Notes under the pieces: model-generated | Seen by the model: the letters and a program-made list of their open reading frames with translations, nothing else | The model's database searches: none | What the model was told of the DNA's origin: nothing | DNA from: Verrucomicrobiota bacterium | Lineage (GTDB): Bacteria > Verrucomicrobiota > Kiritimatiellia > RFP12 > UBA1067 | NCBI GenBank assembly: GCA_023269675.1 | Contig: JAHFSX010000009.1 | Location: forward strand, 91,515-155,514 | Direction: 5' to 3' | DNA length: 64,000 nt | Made by a program: the position numbers and the translations under genes | Shown: piece after piece, positions 1-8,513 of the stretch | Position numbering within the stretch: position 1 is the first letter of the stretch | How the letters are laid out: the number at the start of each line of letters is the position of its first letter

Positions 1-963
1 GAGGCGGTCAAGAAGAACGCCACCGTGCCGCAGGCGGAGGACGAGACGCGCGACTGGCGCGACCGCGGGCTGTTCGGCAAGTATCCCGAGACGCGCGGCG
101 GGCTCTCGTGGTATCAGAAGCTGGGGTATGTCGCCTGCGACAAGGTCAAGGAGTCGGTCTCGCGCACGCAGGACTTCGCGCTGGACGACACGGCCGCCGC
201 GGTTCTGGCCCGGGCCACGGGTCACGCCGAGGACGCGGCCTTCTTCACGGCGCGGTCGAAGTCCTACACGAACGTCTGGGACCGCGAGAGCAAGCTGTTC
301 CTGCCGCGCAAGGCCGACGGCACGTTCAGCAAAGAGCAGGACGGGCACGATTACACCGAGTGTTCGGCGCAGACCTCGCTGTGGTGCGTGCCGCACGACC
401 CGCTGGGCGTGGCGGCGCTGCTGGGAGGGGCGGACGCGTTCGAGGCGCGCCTGGACGACTATTTCCAGAACCTCTTCTTCAAGCCCGAGCGCGGCAACCG
501 CTCGATCCAGGGCAACGAGCCTTCTCATCACACCGCCTATCTCTACAACGCCATCGGCAAGCCGTGGAAGAGCGCGGCGCAGGTGCGCGAGATCGCGCAA
601 CGGAGCTACAACGCCGGCAAGAAGGGCTTTGACGGCAACGAGGACTGCGGCCAGATGTCGGCCTGGTACATTCTCTCCGCCCTCGGCTTCTATCCGCTCA
701 ATCCCGCGACCGATGTTTACGAGATCGGGTCGCCGCTGGTGGACAAGGCGGTGCTCAAGATCGGCGCGCCGTACCCGGCGGCCACGTTCACGATTGCCGC
801 GAAGAACCAGTCACCGGTGAACAAGTACGTCCAGTCCGCCACGCTCAACGGCCAGCCGCTCACGGAGCCGCGCATCCGCCAGCGGGACATCGTGGCCGGC
901 GGCACGCTGGAGTTTGTGATGGGATCCGAGCCCAACCGTCACGCGTTTATGAAGACCGACTGA
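1..963 (+). CDS. GH92 family alpha-mannosidase, C-terminal part (5' end outside window)
   Basis: The reading frame is open from base 1 and ends at TGA 961-963, so only the last 320 residues are present. The sequence contains blocks typical of the GH92 C-terminal (alpha/alpha)6 barrel: GNEPSHHTAYLYN, DGNEDCGQMSAWYILSALGFYP and the following beta-sandwich with YEIGSPLV. In this family the enzyme removes alpha-linked mannose from glycans, uses calcium, and is normally exported. The DCGQMSAW block carries conserved acidic residues of the active site. It stands upstream of the nqr-like operon with a 122-bp gap and is probably transcribed separately. Family assignment is firm; linkage specificity cannot be read from this fragment. 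Confidence 0.9.
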   Translation, partial: EAVKKNATVPQAEDETRDWRDRGLFGKYPETRGGLSWYQKLGYVACDKVKESVSRTQDFALDDTAAAVLARATGHAEDAAFFTARSKSYTNVWDRESKLFLPRKADGTFSKEQDGHDYTECSAQTSLWCVPHDPLGVAALLGGADAFEARLDDYFQNLFFKPERGNRSIQGNEPSHHTAYLYNAIGKPWKSAAQVREIAQRSYNAGKKGFDGNEDCGQMSAWYILSALGFYPLNPATDVYEIGSPLVDKAVLKIGAPYPAATFTIAAKNQSPVNKYVQSATLNGQPLTEPRIRQRDIVAGGTLEFVMGSEPNRHAFMKTD

Positions 964-1085
964 TGCTCAGCCCTGTGCCGCGGCAGGGCGCGCGGTTCGT
1001 GTGCGGGCTTGTATGTATTCGCCGATACGATATTGAAACTCGAGTGTGGATGCGGTACTATGAACCCGTAAATCGGGAGGTACGC

Positions 1086-2087
1086 ATGCCGCAGCAACGC
1101 AAGTGGGTCAACTGGCAGCAGCCGATGAAGCACGTTCTTGTCGCGAGTGTCCCGCTGACGGTCGCGGCGGTCTACCTCTTTGGCTGGCGGATCCTCGCGA
1201 TGATGCTGCTGGTCACCGTCGCCGCGTATGTCACGGAGGCGGTGTTCACCCGCCAGTGGAAAGAGCCGGTCTCCTCCGCGGTTTTCGTTTCCGCCGTGCT
1301 GTTCACCTTCTCCCTGCCGCCGACGCTGCCGTATTGGATGGCGGTGCTGGGCATCGTCTTCGGCATCGTCTTCGGCAAAATGGTCTACGGCGGGTTCGGC
1401 CGCAACGTGTTCAATCCGGCGCTGACCGGGCGCGCCTTCGTCTACATCAGTTTCGGCAATTACATGACCGCCCAGTGGGTCGAGCCGTGGACGCGCTTTC
1501 CCGCCGGGCTGGTGCACTGGGGCTGGACCGCAGCCTCCGCGCCGCCGGATGTGATCACCACGGCGACGCCGGGGATTCTGCTTAAGCTTTCCGCAGCCGC
1601 CCTGGCCGAGCGCGGAGCGACCGCCGCCGACCTGTCGTTCTGGCATCTGTTCATCGGCGACTGCGCGGGCGTGATCGGCGGCACCAGCGCCGCGCTGACG
1701 ATCCTGTGCGGGCTCTACCTGCTCTGGACCAAAGCCGCGAGCTACCGCATCGTCATCTCCGGGTTCCTGGGTTACGCCGTTGTTCAGACGCTCTTGTGGC
1801 GCTTCGGCCTGGCTAACGCGCCCGACCCGTGGCGGGCCTCCACGGGCGGCAGCCTGGTGATCGGCATCTTCTTCTACGCGACCGACCCCGTTTCGGCCGC
1901 CCAGACCAATGTGGGCCGGTGGATCTACGGCGCGTTCATCGGCGCGATGTCGTCCGCGATCGCCACCTTCTCGGCCTGGCCGGCGGGCACCATGTTCGCG
2001 ATCCTGCTGGCGAACATGTTCGCGCCCATCACGGATTACGTCATCCGGCTGTTGCAGGGCATCCCTCAAAAGGCACCCGCGTCATGA
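1086..2087 (+). CDS. nqrB: NqrB/RnfD family membrane subunit of a sodium- or proton-pumping NADH dehydrogenase
   Basis: A 333-residue polytopic membrane protein of the NqrB/RnfD family, which binds FMN covalently and helps form the ion channel. The family block GGFGRNVFNPALTGRAF is present, and DVITTATP matches the (S/T)xAT motif whose threonine carries FMN. The start at 1086 is chosen because GGGAGG lies 5-10 bases upstream; an upstream in-frame ATG at 963 has no such site and would add a non-hydrophobic leader. At 333 residues it is closer to RnfD than to typical NqrB (about 410). It opens a five-gene operon and its stop overlaps the next start by 4 bp (ATGA). No nqrA or rnfC precedes it. 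Confidence 0.88.
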   Translation: MPQQRKWVNWQQPMKHVLVASVPLTVAAVYLFGWRILAMMLLVTVAAYVTEAVFTRQWKEPVSSAVFVSAVLFTFSLPPTLPYWMAVLGIVFGIVFGKMVYGGFGRNVFNPALTGRAFVYISFGNYMTAQWVEPWTRFPAGLVHWGWTAASAPPDVITTATPGILLKLSAAALAERGATAADLSFWHLFIGDCAGVIGGTSAALTILCGLYLLWTKAASYRIVISGFLGYAVVQTLLWRFGLANAPDPWRASTGGSLVIGIFFYATDPVSAAQTNVGRWIYGAFIGAMSSAIATFSAWPAGTMFAILLANMFAPITDYVIRLLQGIPQKAPAS

Positions 2088-2695
2088 ACGCACGCTTGAA
2101 AGAGAGCCTGCGCACAGCGGGCTTCATGTTCGGGCTGACGCTGGTGGTGATCACCTGCGTGTCCGCACTCCAGCTCGCCACCGCCGAGCGGGTGAACCGC
2201 AACGCGGCGCTCTTCCTGCAACGGGCGGTCATGGAGGTTTCGGGTGTGCCCGTGCCGGAAGATCCTGCCGCGGTGGGGGCCTGGTTCCGGCAGTCGGTGG
2301 ACGCCGAGCCCGCGTCAGCACCGATCCGCTTCCGCGTGCGCGATGCGGCCACCGGCGCCGTGAGCGCGACGGTTTACACGCGTCAGGGCCGGGGGCTGTG
2401 GGGCCTGATCACTGCGGTCGTCGGCCTTGACCCCGCGAAGGGGACGTTTCGCCAGATCCGGTTTCTCGATCAGAATGAGACCCCTGGCCTCGGCGCGCGG
2501 ATCACCGAGGCGTGGTTCATGGGACAGATCGAGGGGAAGACCGGGCCCTTCGTGCTGAAGCCCGAAGGCACGCGCTCGTCGGCGCCGACGGAGATCGATG
2601 GCATCACCGGCGCCACCATCACGTCGGCCGCGGTCCGCGACATGCTCAACGGGGCGCTTCTCGCTGCGGCGAAAGAAAAGGAGGCTGTGAAATGA
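2084..2695 (+). CDS. nqrC: NqrC/RnfG family FMN-binding subunit
   Basis: A 203-residue protein with one N-terminal membrane helix (about residues 12-33) and a periplasmic FMN-binding domain. Family motifs are ETPGLGARI and, near the C-terminus, DGITGATITSAAV, whose TGAT threonine is the expected covalent FMN attachment site. In the complex this subunit relays electrons between the other flavin-bearing subunits. It starts in a 4-bp ATGA overlap with nqrB and ends in a 4-bp overlap with nqrD, indicating translational coupling. Confidence 0.9.
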   Translation: MNARLKESLRTAGFMFGLTLVVITCVSALQLATAERVNRNAALFLQRAVMEVSGVPVPEDPAAVGAWFRQSVDAEPASAPIRFRVRDAATGAVSATVYTRQGRGLWGLITAVVGLDPAKGTFRQIRFLDQNETPGLGARITEAWFMGQIEGKTGPFVLKPEGTRSSAPTEIDGITGATITSAAVRDMLNGALLAAAKEKEAVK

Positions 2696-3309
2696 CGGCC
2701 ACAAAGAATTGGAAACTCTTCAAAGATAACCTCGGCCCGCAGAATCCCATCTTCGTGCAGGTGCTGGGCATCTGCTCGACCCTCGCCGTGACGAACGTGG
2801 TCAAGAACACGCTGGTGATGTGCCTGGGGCTGATCTTCACCACCGCGCTTTCCAACCTGGCGCTCTCTCTGATCCGCAACTCGATTCCCCCGCGCGTGCG
2901 CATGATGGTGGAGGTGCTGGTCATCGCCTGCATGGTGATCGTGGTGGACATCTACCTGAAGGCCTTCTACCCCGACATCTCGCGGCAGCTCGGCCCCTAC
3001 GTCGGACTGATCATCACCAACTGCATCGTCATGGGCCATACCGAGGCGGTAGCCTTGACCAGCCCGCCGCTCCCCGCGCTCGTCGACGGCTTCTCGGCGG
3101 GAGTCGGCTATTCGTACGTCCTGCTCCTGATCGCCTGCTGCCGCGAGCTGCTGGGCACCGGAGCGGTCTGGGGCGTGCAGGTGCTGGGGCCGCACTGGGT
3201 GAACTGGTCGATCATGGTCATGGCGCCGGGCGGGTTCTTCGTGCTGGCGGTGTTTGTCTGGATCGTCAAGGGCTGGGGCGAGCGGCCGGCCCAGAAAGCG
3301 CAGGCGTGA
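2692..3309 (+). CDS. nqrD: NqrD/RnfE family membrane subunit
   Basis: A 205-residue protein of the NqrD/RnfE family with about six membrane helices. The N-terminal segment NPIFVQVLGICSTLAVTN and the half-membrane CIVMGHTEA segment with its conserved cysteine are family hallmarks; paired NqrD/NqrE cysteines hold an iron centre in the characterised enzyme. The start overlaps the nqrC stop by 4 bp, with GGAGG about 10 bases upstream inside nqrC. Confidence 0.9.
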   Translation: MTATKNWKLFKDNLGPQNPIFVQVLGICSTLAVTNVVKNTLVMCLGLIFTTALSNLALSLIRNSIPPRVRMMVEVLVIACMVIVVDIYLKAFYPDISRQLGPYVGLIITNCIVMGHTEAVALTSPPLPALVDGFSAGVGYSYVLLLIACCRELLGTGAVWGVQVLGPHWVNWSIMVMAPGGFFVLAVFVWIVKGWGERPAQKAQA

Positions 3310-3310
3310 C

Positions 3311-3904
3311 ATGCAAGAACTCGGATTTTTCACCATCTTGTTTTCGGCGGTCTTCACGAACAACATCCTCCTGACCAACTATCTGGGCATGTGCTCTTTT
3401 CTCGCGGTGTCGCGCGAGGTCAAGGCTTCGCTGGGGTTGGGGACGGCCGTTTTCTTTGTGACCGCCGCGACCACCGCGCTGAACTGGGTGGTGTATTACC
3501 GGATACTGGTGCCGCTGGATCTGGTCTACCTGCGCTTCATCGTGTTCATCGTGGTCATCGCCGCCTTTGTCCAGCTGGTCGAAATGATTATCGAGCGCGT
3601 TTCGGAAACGCTCTATCAGGCGCTGGGCATTTTTCTCCCGCTCATCACGGTCAATTGCGCGATTCTGGGCGCGTGCCTGTTCATGGTGATCCGGGATTAC
3701 ACCTTCGGCCAAGCGTGCGCCTACGGGTTGGGCGCGGGGCTGGGCTGGGCGCTGGCGATCATGGCCATGGCCGGCATCCGCCAGCGGCTCTCGCTGCGCT
3801 CGCGCATCCCGCGCGGGCTGGAGGGCCCGGGTATCGCGCTGATCATCGCGGGCACGATGGCGCTGGCGTTCATGGGGTTTAACGGGATGGTGAGCCTGAA
3901 CTAA
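3311..3904 (+). CDS. nqrE: NqrE/RnfA family membrane subunit
   Basis: A 197-residue protein paralogous to NqrD, with about six membrane helices. NNILLTNYLGMCSFLAVS and ITVNCAILGACLF are family motifs and hold the cysteines that pair with those of NqrD around the intramembrane iron centre. It begins two bases after the nqrD stop codon and two bases separate it from nqrF, so the five genes form one tight operon. Confidence 0.9.
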   Translation: MQELGFFTILFSAVFTNNILLTNYLGMCSFLAVSREVKASLGLGTAVFFVTAATTALNWVVYYRILVPLDLVYLRFIVFIVVIAAFVQLVEMIIERVSETLYQALGIFLPLITVNCAILGACLFMVIRDYTFGQACAYGLGAGLGWALAIMAMAGIRQRLSLRSRIPRGLEGPGIALIIAGTMALAFMGFNGMVSLN

Positions 3905-3906
3905 CC

Positions 3907-5007
3907 ATGACGGAACTCCTCATAGCGGTCGGCGTGATGTGCGCCATCAATACGGGTCTGGCGATCCTGCTGGTGATCGCGGACGCGCTGATCGCCGATT
4001 ACGGCGAATGCACGGTCACGGTCAACGACCGCAAGAAGCTGACCGTGACGGGCGGCCGGCCGTTGCTGAACGTGCTCAAGGACCAGCAGATCTTCATCCC
4101 CTCGGCCTGCGGCGGCCGCGGCTCGTGCGGCCTGTGCAAGGTGACGGTGCTCGAAGGCGCCGGTCCGCTCCTGCCTACGGAAACCCCTTGGCTCACCCCG
4201 GAGGAACAGAAGGCCAACGTCCGCCTCTCCTGCCAGGTGAAGGTCAAACGCGACCTCCGCATTCAGATCCCCGAGGAGCTGTTCAGCGTCAGGCAGTACC
4301 GGACGCAGGTGGTCGGCCTGGCCGACCTGACGTACGACATCAAGGAGGTCCGGCTCAAACTGATCGAGCCGCCCGCCCTCACCTTCACGGCCGGGCAGTA
4401 CATCCAGATCGAGGTGCCGCCCTATGAGCTGACCGCGGAGCCGATCTACCGCGCCTATTCCGTCTCCTCCGCGCCGTCCGAAACAGGCGAGATCGAGTTG
4501 GAGATCCGCTACGTCCCCAACGGCATCTGCACCACCTATGTGCACAAGCATCTCAAGGTCGGCGACACGGTGACGATCAACGGACCTTACGGCTCGTTCG
4601 GCCTGCATCCGACCGAGCGCGAGATCATCTGCATCGCCGGCGGGTCCGGCATGGCGCCGATCAAGTCGCTGCTGCTCGAGATGGAGCGCACCGGGAACCC
4701 GCGGACGTGCCGCTACTTCTTCGGCGCCAAGGCCAAGCGCGACCTGTTCATGGTCGACCGCATGCGCGAGCTCGAAAAAAGCCTGCCGAACTTCCGCTTC
4801 ATCCCGGCGCTCTCCGCGCCCGAGCCCGGCGACGCCTGGGAGGGCGAGACCGGCCTGATCACGGAAGTGGTGGCCCGGCATGTGCAGAGCGCCGCCGAGG
4901 CCGAGGCCTACCTCTGCGGCAGTCCGCTGATGATCGACGCCTGCATCCCGGTGCTGCGCGCCAAGGGCCTGCCGGAGGCCAACATCTTCTACGACAAGTT
5001 TTCCTGA
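3907..5007 (+). CDS. nqrF: NqrF, NADH-oxidising subunit of Na+-translocating NADH:quinone oxidoreductase
   Basis: A 366-residue flavoprotein that takes electrons from NADH. It has one N-terminal membrane helix (residues 4-28), a ferredoxin domain with the 2Fe-2S ligands C68, C74, C77 and C109, an FAD-binding domain with the RAYSVSS motif, and an NAD-binding domain with GGSGMAP and a C-terminal YLCGSP block. It is the last gene of the operon. NqrF distinguishes Nqr from Rnf complexes, yet nqrA (the quinone-side subunit) is absent here. It is slightly short for the family (about 400), mainly in the N-terminal linker. Confidence 0.93.
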   Translation: MTELLIAVGVMCAINTGLAILLVIADALIADYGECTVTVNDRKKLTVTGGRPLLNVLKDQQIFIPSACGGRGSCGLCKVTVLEGAGPLLPTETPWLTPEEQKANVRLSCQVKVKRDLRIQIPEELFSVRQYRTQVVGLADLTYDIKEVRLKLIEPPALTFTAGQYIQIEVPPYELTAEPIYRAYSVSSAPSETGEIELEIRYVPNGICTTYVHKHLKVGDTVTINGPYGSFGLHPTEREIICIAGGSGMAPIKSLLLEMERTGNPRTCRYFFGAKAKRDLFMVDRMRELEKSLPNFRFIPALSAPEPGDAWEGETGLITEVVARHVQSAAEAEAYLCGSPLMIDACIPVLRAKGLPEANIFYDKFS

Positions 5008-5035
5008 CGGGGTCATGCCGGAAGCTCACGAATAA

Positions 5036-5112
5036 AAGCAACACACAAAAGCTTGAAGTAAGCCGGAAGACGCGGCTTGCAGCTTCTTTGAGACTTCGGG
5101 TCTTTGTGCTGG
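5036..5112. repeat. Imperfect palindromic intergenic repeat after nqrF
   Basis: The intergenic stretch reads as a long imperfect inverted repeat. Its arms include AGCACAAAGACCCGAAG (on the reverse strand) against an AGCAACACACAAAAGC arm, around a core AAGCCG/CGGCTT pair. It resembles the dispersed CACCAAG/CACGAAG palindromes at 28756 and 57419. It may act as a transcription terminator for the nqr operon; it has no good T-tract. Confidence 0.4.
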
Positions 5113-5176
5113 GTATCAGATTGCGCCTGTGATTGATTTTGATTTGTATGAAGTTTTCACGCGTGTGGAGGGACCC

Positions 5177-5638
5177 ATGAAGCAGAGCGCCAAAGACGAC
5201 ATCATTCAGAGCCAGATGCGGCCGGGCGTCATCACCCGCGACGGGATGCTGGGCGAAGACCGGCGCAACCTGTGCGACATCCTCGAGGCGGACGACGCCG
5301 CCGTGCGCCGCCTGGGGCTGACCCACGCGGCCATTGCCGCCCGCATGCGCGCGCTGCGCGACGCCGGCGCGCGCGGCCTGGGCCTGCCGATCGGCGCGCT
5401 GGACCATTTCGAGGTCCGCGTGGACAGCGTGCGGGGTAAGCTCCCCTGCCCGTTCCGGCATCAGGGGATGTTCCCGAAAGAGTTCGTCGAAGTCCGCAAC
5501 GTGCGCAGCGGGGAACAGGCGATGTTCACCGAGCTGAATATGCATCTGATCGAGGCGCACGGTTTCTACGAGGGGCTGGGCTCCGCCTACCGTCAGGAGC
5601 CCGAGACGCTGGCCCGCGTGCTGGAGATCGTGCCTTGA
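5177..5638 (+). CDS. Conserved hypothetical protein, unknown function
   Basis: A 153-residue soluble protein that I cannot assign to a named family. The start at 5177 has GGAGGG 5-10 bases upstream; a longer frame reaches back to 5129 without such a site. Visible features are an N-terminal GxxTRDGMLGxDxRNLCDIL block, a helical segment rich in alanine and arginine, then LPCPFRHQGMF and a C-terminal THEL-like TELNMHLIEAHGFYEGLGS block. There is no signal peptide or membrane segment. It lies 28 bp before the azoreductase gene and the two may share a transcript. Confidence 0.7.
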   Translation: MKQSAKDDIIQSQMRPGVITRDGMLGEDRRNLCDILEADDAAVRRLGLTHAAIAARMRALRDAGARGLGLPIGALDHFEVRVDSVRGKLPCPFRHQGMFPKEFVEVRNVRSGEQAMFTELNMHLIEAHGFYEGLGSAYRQEPETLARVLEIVP

Positions 5639-5666
5639 CGGGCCGTGCAACCGCTGGAGGTCGCGA

Positions 5667-6299
5667 ATGAAGAAGCTGCTGCATGTCGTGGCGAGTCCGC
5701 GGGGCGGGAAATCGCGGACGCTGCAGGTGGCCCGCGCGTTTCTGGAACGGTTCAGAGAGCGGCACCCCGATTGGCTTGTGGACGAGATCAACCTGTTCGA
5801 GGAAGAACTGCCCGGCATGACCGCGCGCCAAGTGGACGGCAAGTACATCCTGCTCGGGAACAGGGAGCTCTACGGGGAGCTGCGCGAGAAGTGGGCGGAG
5901 ATCGAGCAGCAGATCGCCCGCTTCAAAGAGGCCGACGCCTATCTGATCAGCTCGCCCATGTGGAACTTCACGATTCCTTACCCGCTCAAGCAGTACATCG
6001 ACATCCTGGTCCAGCCCTCGTACCTGTTCCGCTACGTCAAAGGGCGCGCCGAGGGCCTGCTGGGCGGGCGGCGCATGATCGTGATCTCTTCCAGCGGCGG
6101 CACCTACACGGCGCCCGACGCCTTGCCTTATGACCATGTCGAATCCTACCTGCGGACCCTGTTCGGTTTCGTGGGCATCACGGACCTGTGTTTCATCAAG
6201 GCCGAGTCGCTGGACGGCGTGTCCAAGACGCGCGAAAAGGACTCGGTCGACGCCGCACGAGAGCGGGCCCGCGAGGTGGCCGCGGAGTCGTTCGGCTGA
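5667..6299 (+). CDS. azoR: FMN-dependent NADH azoreductase-like flavodoxin-fold protein
   Basis: A 210-residue cytoplasmic flavodoxin-like protein of the AzoR/NAD(P)H quinone reductase group. The N-terminal VVASPRGGKSRT loop matches the FMN phosphate-binding loop (SPRxxxSxS), SSPMWNFTIPYPLKQYID is the family flavin-contact block, and SSSGGTY is the second isoalloxazine-binding loop. Such enzymes reduce quinones, azo compounds or nitro groups by two-electron transfer from NAD(P)H; the physiological substrate is not evident. It is followed 9 bp later by the GH15 gene, suggesting co-transcription. Confidence 0.85.
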   Translation: MKKLLHVVASPRGGKSRTLQVARAFLERFRERHPDWLVDEINLFEEELPGMTARQVDGKYILLGNRELYGELREKWAEIEQQIARFKEADAYLISSPMWNFTIPYPLKQYIDILVQPSYLFRYVKGRAEGLLGGRRMIVISSSGGTYTAPDALPYDHVESYLRTLFGFVGITDLCFIKAESLDGVSKTREKDSVDAARERAREVAAESFG

Positions 6300-6308
6300 G
6301 GAGGGCGT

Positions 6309-8276
6309 ATGGCGCGTGACATTCCGGTCGGAAACGGCCAGCTGCTGGTGGCCTGCGGCACGGACGGCTTGATCCGGGACGTGTATTACCCGCATGTCGG
6401 ACAGGAGAATCACGCGGGCGGCGGCGCGTTCCGCGTGGGCGTGTGGGAGGAGGGGGTGTTCGTGTGGCTGCCCGACGGGTGGGAGCGCGAGCTCGGCTAT
6501 CTCGACGACACCCTGGTGACGCACGCGGTATGGACGCACCCCCAACGCGGCTTGCGCCTGACGTTCAACGACGCGGTGGACTTCCGCGAGAATGTCCATC
6601 TGCGCCGCATCACGGTGTCGGACACCGCCGGCCGCCAACGGATGCTCCGCCTGTTCTTCGGATTCGACTTCAGCATCGGCGGGAACGACATCGGCGACAC
6701 GGTCGCCCTGCGGCCCGAGACCGGGTGCCTCGTGCACTACAAGCATGACCGGTATTTTCTGATGAACGCCCTGTTCTGCGGACGCGCGGGCTTTGACCAG
6801 TACGCGACCGGCAACAAGCGCAGGCAGGCGTTCGAGGGCGCCTGGAAGGATGCGGAAGACGGCGTGCTGAGCGGCAACGCGATCGCGCAGGGGTCGGTCG
6901 ACTCGGTGGTCGCACTGCATGTGGCCGTGGCGCCCGGCGGCTCCGAAACCGCTTGGCTGTGGATGGCGGCCGGAAGCAGCTGGAGCGAGGTGCAGGCGCT
7001 GAACCGCGATCTGCTCAAACGCGGGCCGGCGCAGATGCTCCGGCGCACGCACGACTACTGGCGGCTCTGGGCCTCGAAGGAGCCGGGCGCGACGGACGGG
7101 CTTTCCGGCGCGGTGGCGCGGCTCTATCGGCGGAGCCTCCTGGTCATGCGCACCCAGATCGACCGCAACGGCGCCATCGTGGCGGCCAACGACTCCGACA
7201 ACGTGCAGTTCAACCGCGACACGTACAGCTACGTCTGGCCGCGCGACGGCGCGCTGGTGGCGCACGCGCTGGACCTCGCCGGCTATCCCGAGATCAGCCA
7301 GGCGTTCTTCAGGTTCTGCGCGGCGGTGGTCGAGCGCGAAGGGTACCTGCTGCATAAATACACGCCGGCCGGGACGCCCGCCAGCAGTTGGCACCCGTGG
7401 ATCAAGGACAACCGCCGCCAGCTTCCGATCCAAGAGGATGAGACCGCGCTGGTGATCTGGGCGCTGTGGGAGCACTACGGCCGCTACCGCGACATCGAGT
7501 TCATCACGCCCCTGTATCGTCCGCTCATCAAAAACGGGGCGAATTTTCTGATGAGTTACCGCGACGGCGCGACCGGACTGCCGCTTGCGAGTTACGACTT
7601 GTGGGAGGAAAGGTCCGAGGTGCTGACCTTCACGGCCGCGGCGGTATACGGCGGATTGACGGCCGCGGCGGGGTTCGTCGAGGCGTTCGGCGAGCACGAG
7701 CTGGCGGAAGACTACCGGAAAGGGGCGGCGGCTTTGCGCGAGGCCGCCTGCCGCCATCTGTATCAGCCGGACCTGCGCTGTTTCGCGCGCGGCGTCGCGT
7801 TTCCCGAGGACGGCGGCGAGCCGGCCGTGGACCGCGTGGTGGATGCGAGCGTCTGCGGCTGCTACCTGTTCGGCCTGCTGCCGCCGGACGACCCGCGCGT
7901 GGCGGAGACGGTGCGGCGCGTGCGCGAGCGGCTCTGGTGCGCCACGGAGGTGGGAGGGCTGGCGCGGTATGAGAACGATGCCTACTACCGTGCGGACGGG
8001 GACACGCCCGGAAACCCGTGGTTCGTGACCACGCTGTGGTATGCGCAGTATCTGGTCGCGAGGGCGCGCACGGCGGATGAACTGGCGCCGGCCATGGAGC
8101 TGCTCGAGTGGACCGCGGCCCATGCCCTGCCCAGCGGGGTGCTGGCGGAACAGCTCGATCCCCACACCGGAAAGCCGCTCTCGGTCTCGCCGCTGACGTG
8201 GAGCCATGCCGCCTTTGTCACCGCCGTTTGCGAGTACCGTCAGAAGCGGGAGAGCCTGATTCAAAAAGGTGTTTAG
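6309..8276 (+). CDS. GH15 glucoamylase-like alpha-glucan or trehalose hydrolase
   Basis: A 655-residue protein with the two-domain layout of prokaryotic GH15 enzymes: an N-terminal beta-sandwich (about residues 1-260, starting PVGNGQLLVACGTDGLIRDVYYP) and a C-terminal (alpha/alpha)6 barrel (about 270-640). YSYVWPRDGALVA, ASYDLWEER and GVLAEQLDP carry the conserved glycine-rich and catalytic glutamate positions of the family. There is no signal peptide, so it probably acts in the cytoplasm on maltodextrin, glycogen-like polymer or trehalose. The start is supported by GAGGAGGG about 3-10 bases upstream. Confidence 0.88.
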   Translation: MARDIPVGNGQLLVACGTDGLIRDVYYPHVGQENHAGGGAFRVGVWEEGVFVWLPDGWERELGYLDDTLVTHAVWTHPQRGLRLTFNDAVDFRENVHLRRITVSDTAGRQRMLRLFFGFDFSIGGNDIGDTVALRPETGCLVHYKHDRYFLMNALFCGRAGFDQYATGNKRRQAFEGAWKDAEDGVLSGNAIAQGSVDSVVALHVAVAPGGSETAWLWMAAGSSWSEVQALNRDLLKRGPAQMLRRTHDYWRLWASKEPGATDGLSGAVARLYRRSLLVMRTQIDRNGAIVAANDSDNVQFNRDTYSYVWPRDGALVAHALDLAGYPEISQAFFRFCAAVVEREGYLLHKYTPAGTPASSWHPWIKDNRRQLPIQEDETALVIWALWEHYGRYRDIEFITPLYRPLIKNGANFLMSYRDGATGLPLASYDLWEERSEVLTFTAAAVYGGLTAAAGFVEAFGEHELAEDYRKGAAALREAACRHLYQPDLRCFARGVAFPEDGGEPAVDRVVDASVCGCYLFGLLPPDDPRVAETVRRVRERLWCATEVGGLARYENDAYYRADGDTPGNPWFVTTLWYAQYLVARARTADELAPAMELLEWTAAHALPSGVLAEQLDPHTGKPLSVSPLTWSHAAFVTAVCEYRQKRESLIQKGV

Positions 8277-8513
8277 CGGTTTAGGCTGCCGCCCGCGGAG
8301 CGGGAACAAGCGAAGAGGTAACTCTGCTGATAGATTAAGAAAGGCCCCGATCCCTCATAATCCTAATCGTGCTCTTAATCGTAATCCATTTGAAGTTACA
8401 GGCAAGACTGCTAGGCTCTCAGGTTGACACTCCAGACGCTATGCGCATGCCGCGAGACGCCGAAGAGTGTCAACCCGCACGGTTGGAAAGCGGGTGCGTC
8501 CTATCCGGCTCGA
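8277..8513. terminator. Convergent intergenic region with long inverted repeat
   Basis: The 237-bp gap between two convergent genes holds no gene. At 8422-8432 and 8465-8475 is an 11-bp perfect inverted repeat (GGTTGACACTC / GAGTGTCAACC) around a 32-base loop, well placed as a bidirectional terminator or attenuator. Just before it, 8336-8390 carries an AATC/GATT-rich degenerate repeat (CCTAATCGTGCTCTTAATCG) of a kind seen dispersed in intergenic DNA of environmental bacteria. Confidence 0.5.

Noticed and set aside
963-1085. N-terminal extension of the NqrB/RnfD gene
   Set aside because: The extension has no family similarity, and a good ribosome-binding site precedes the ATG at 1086.
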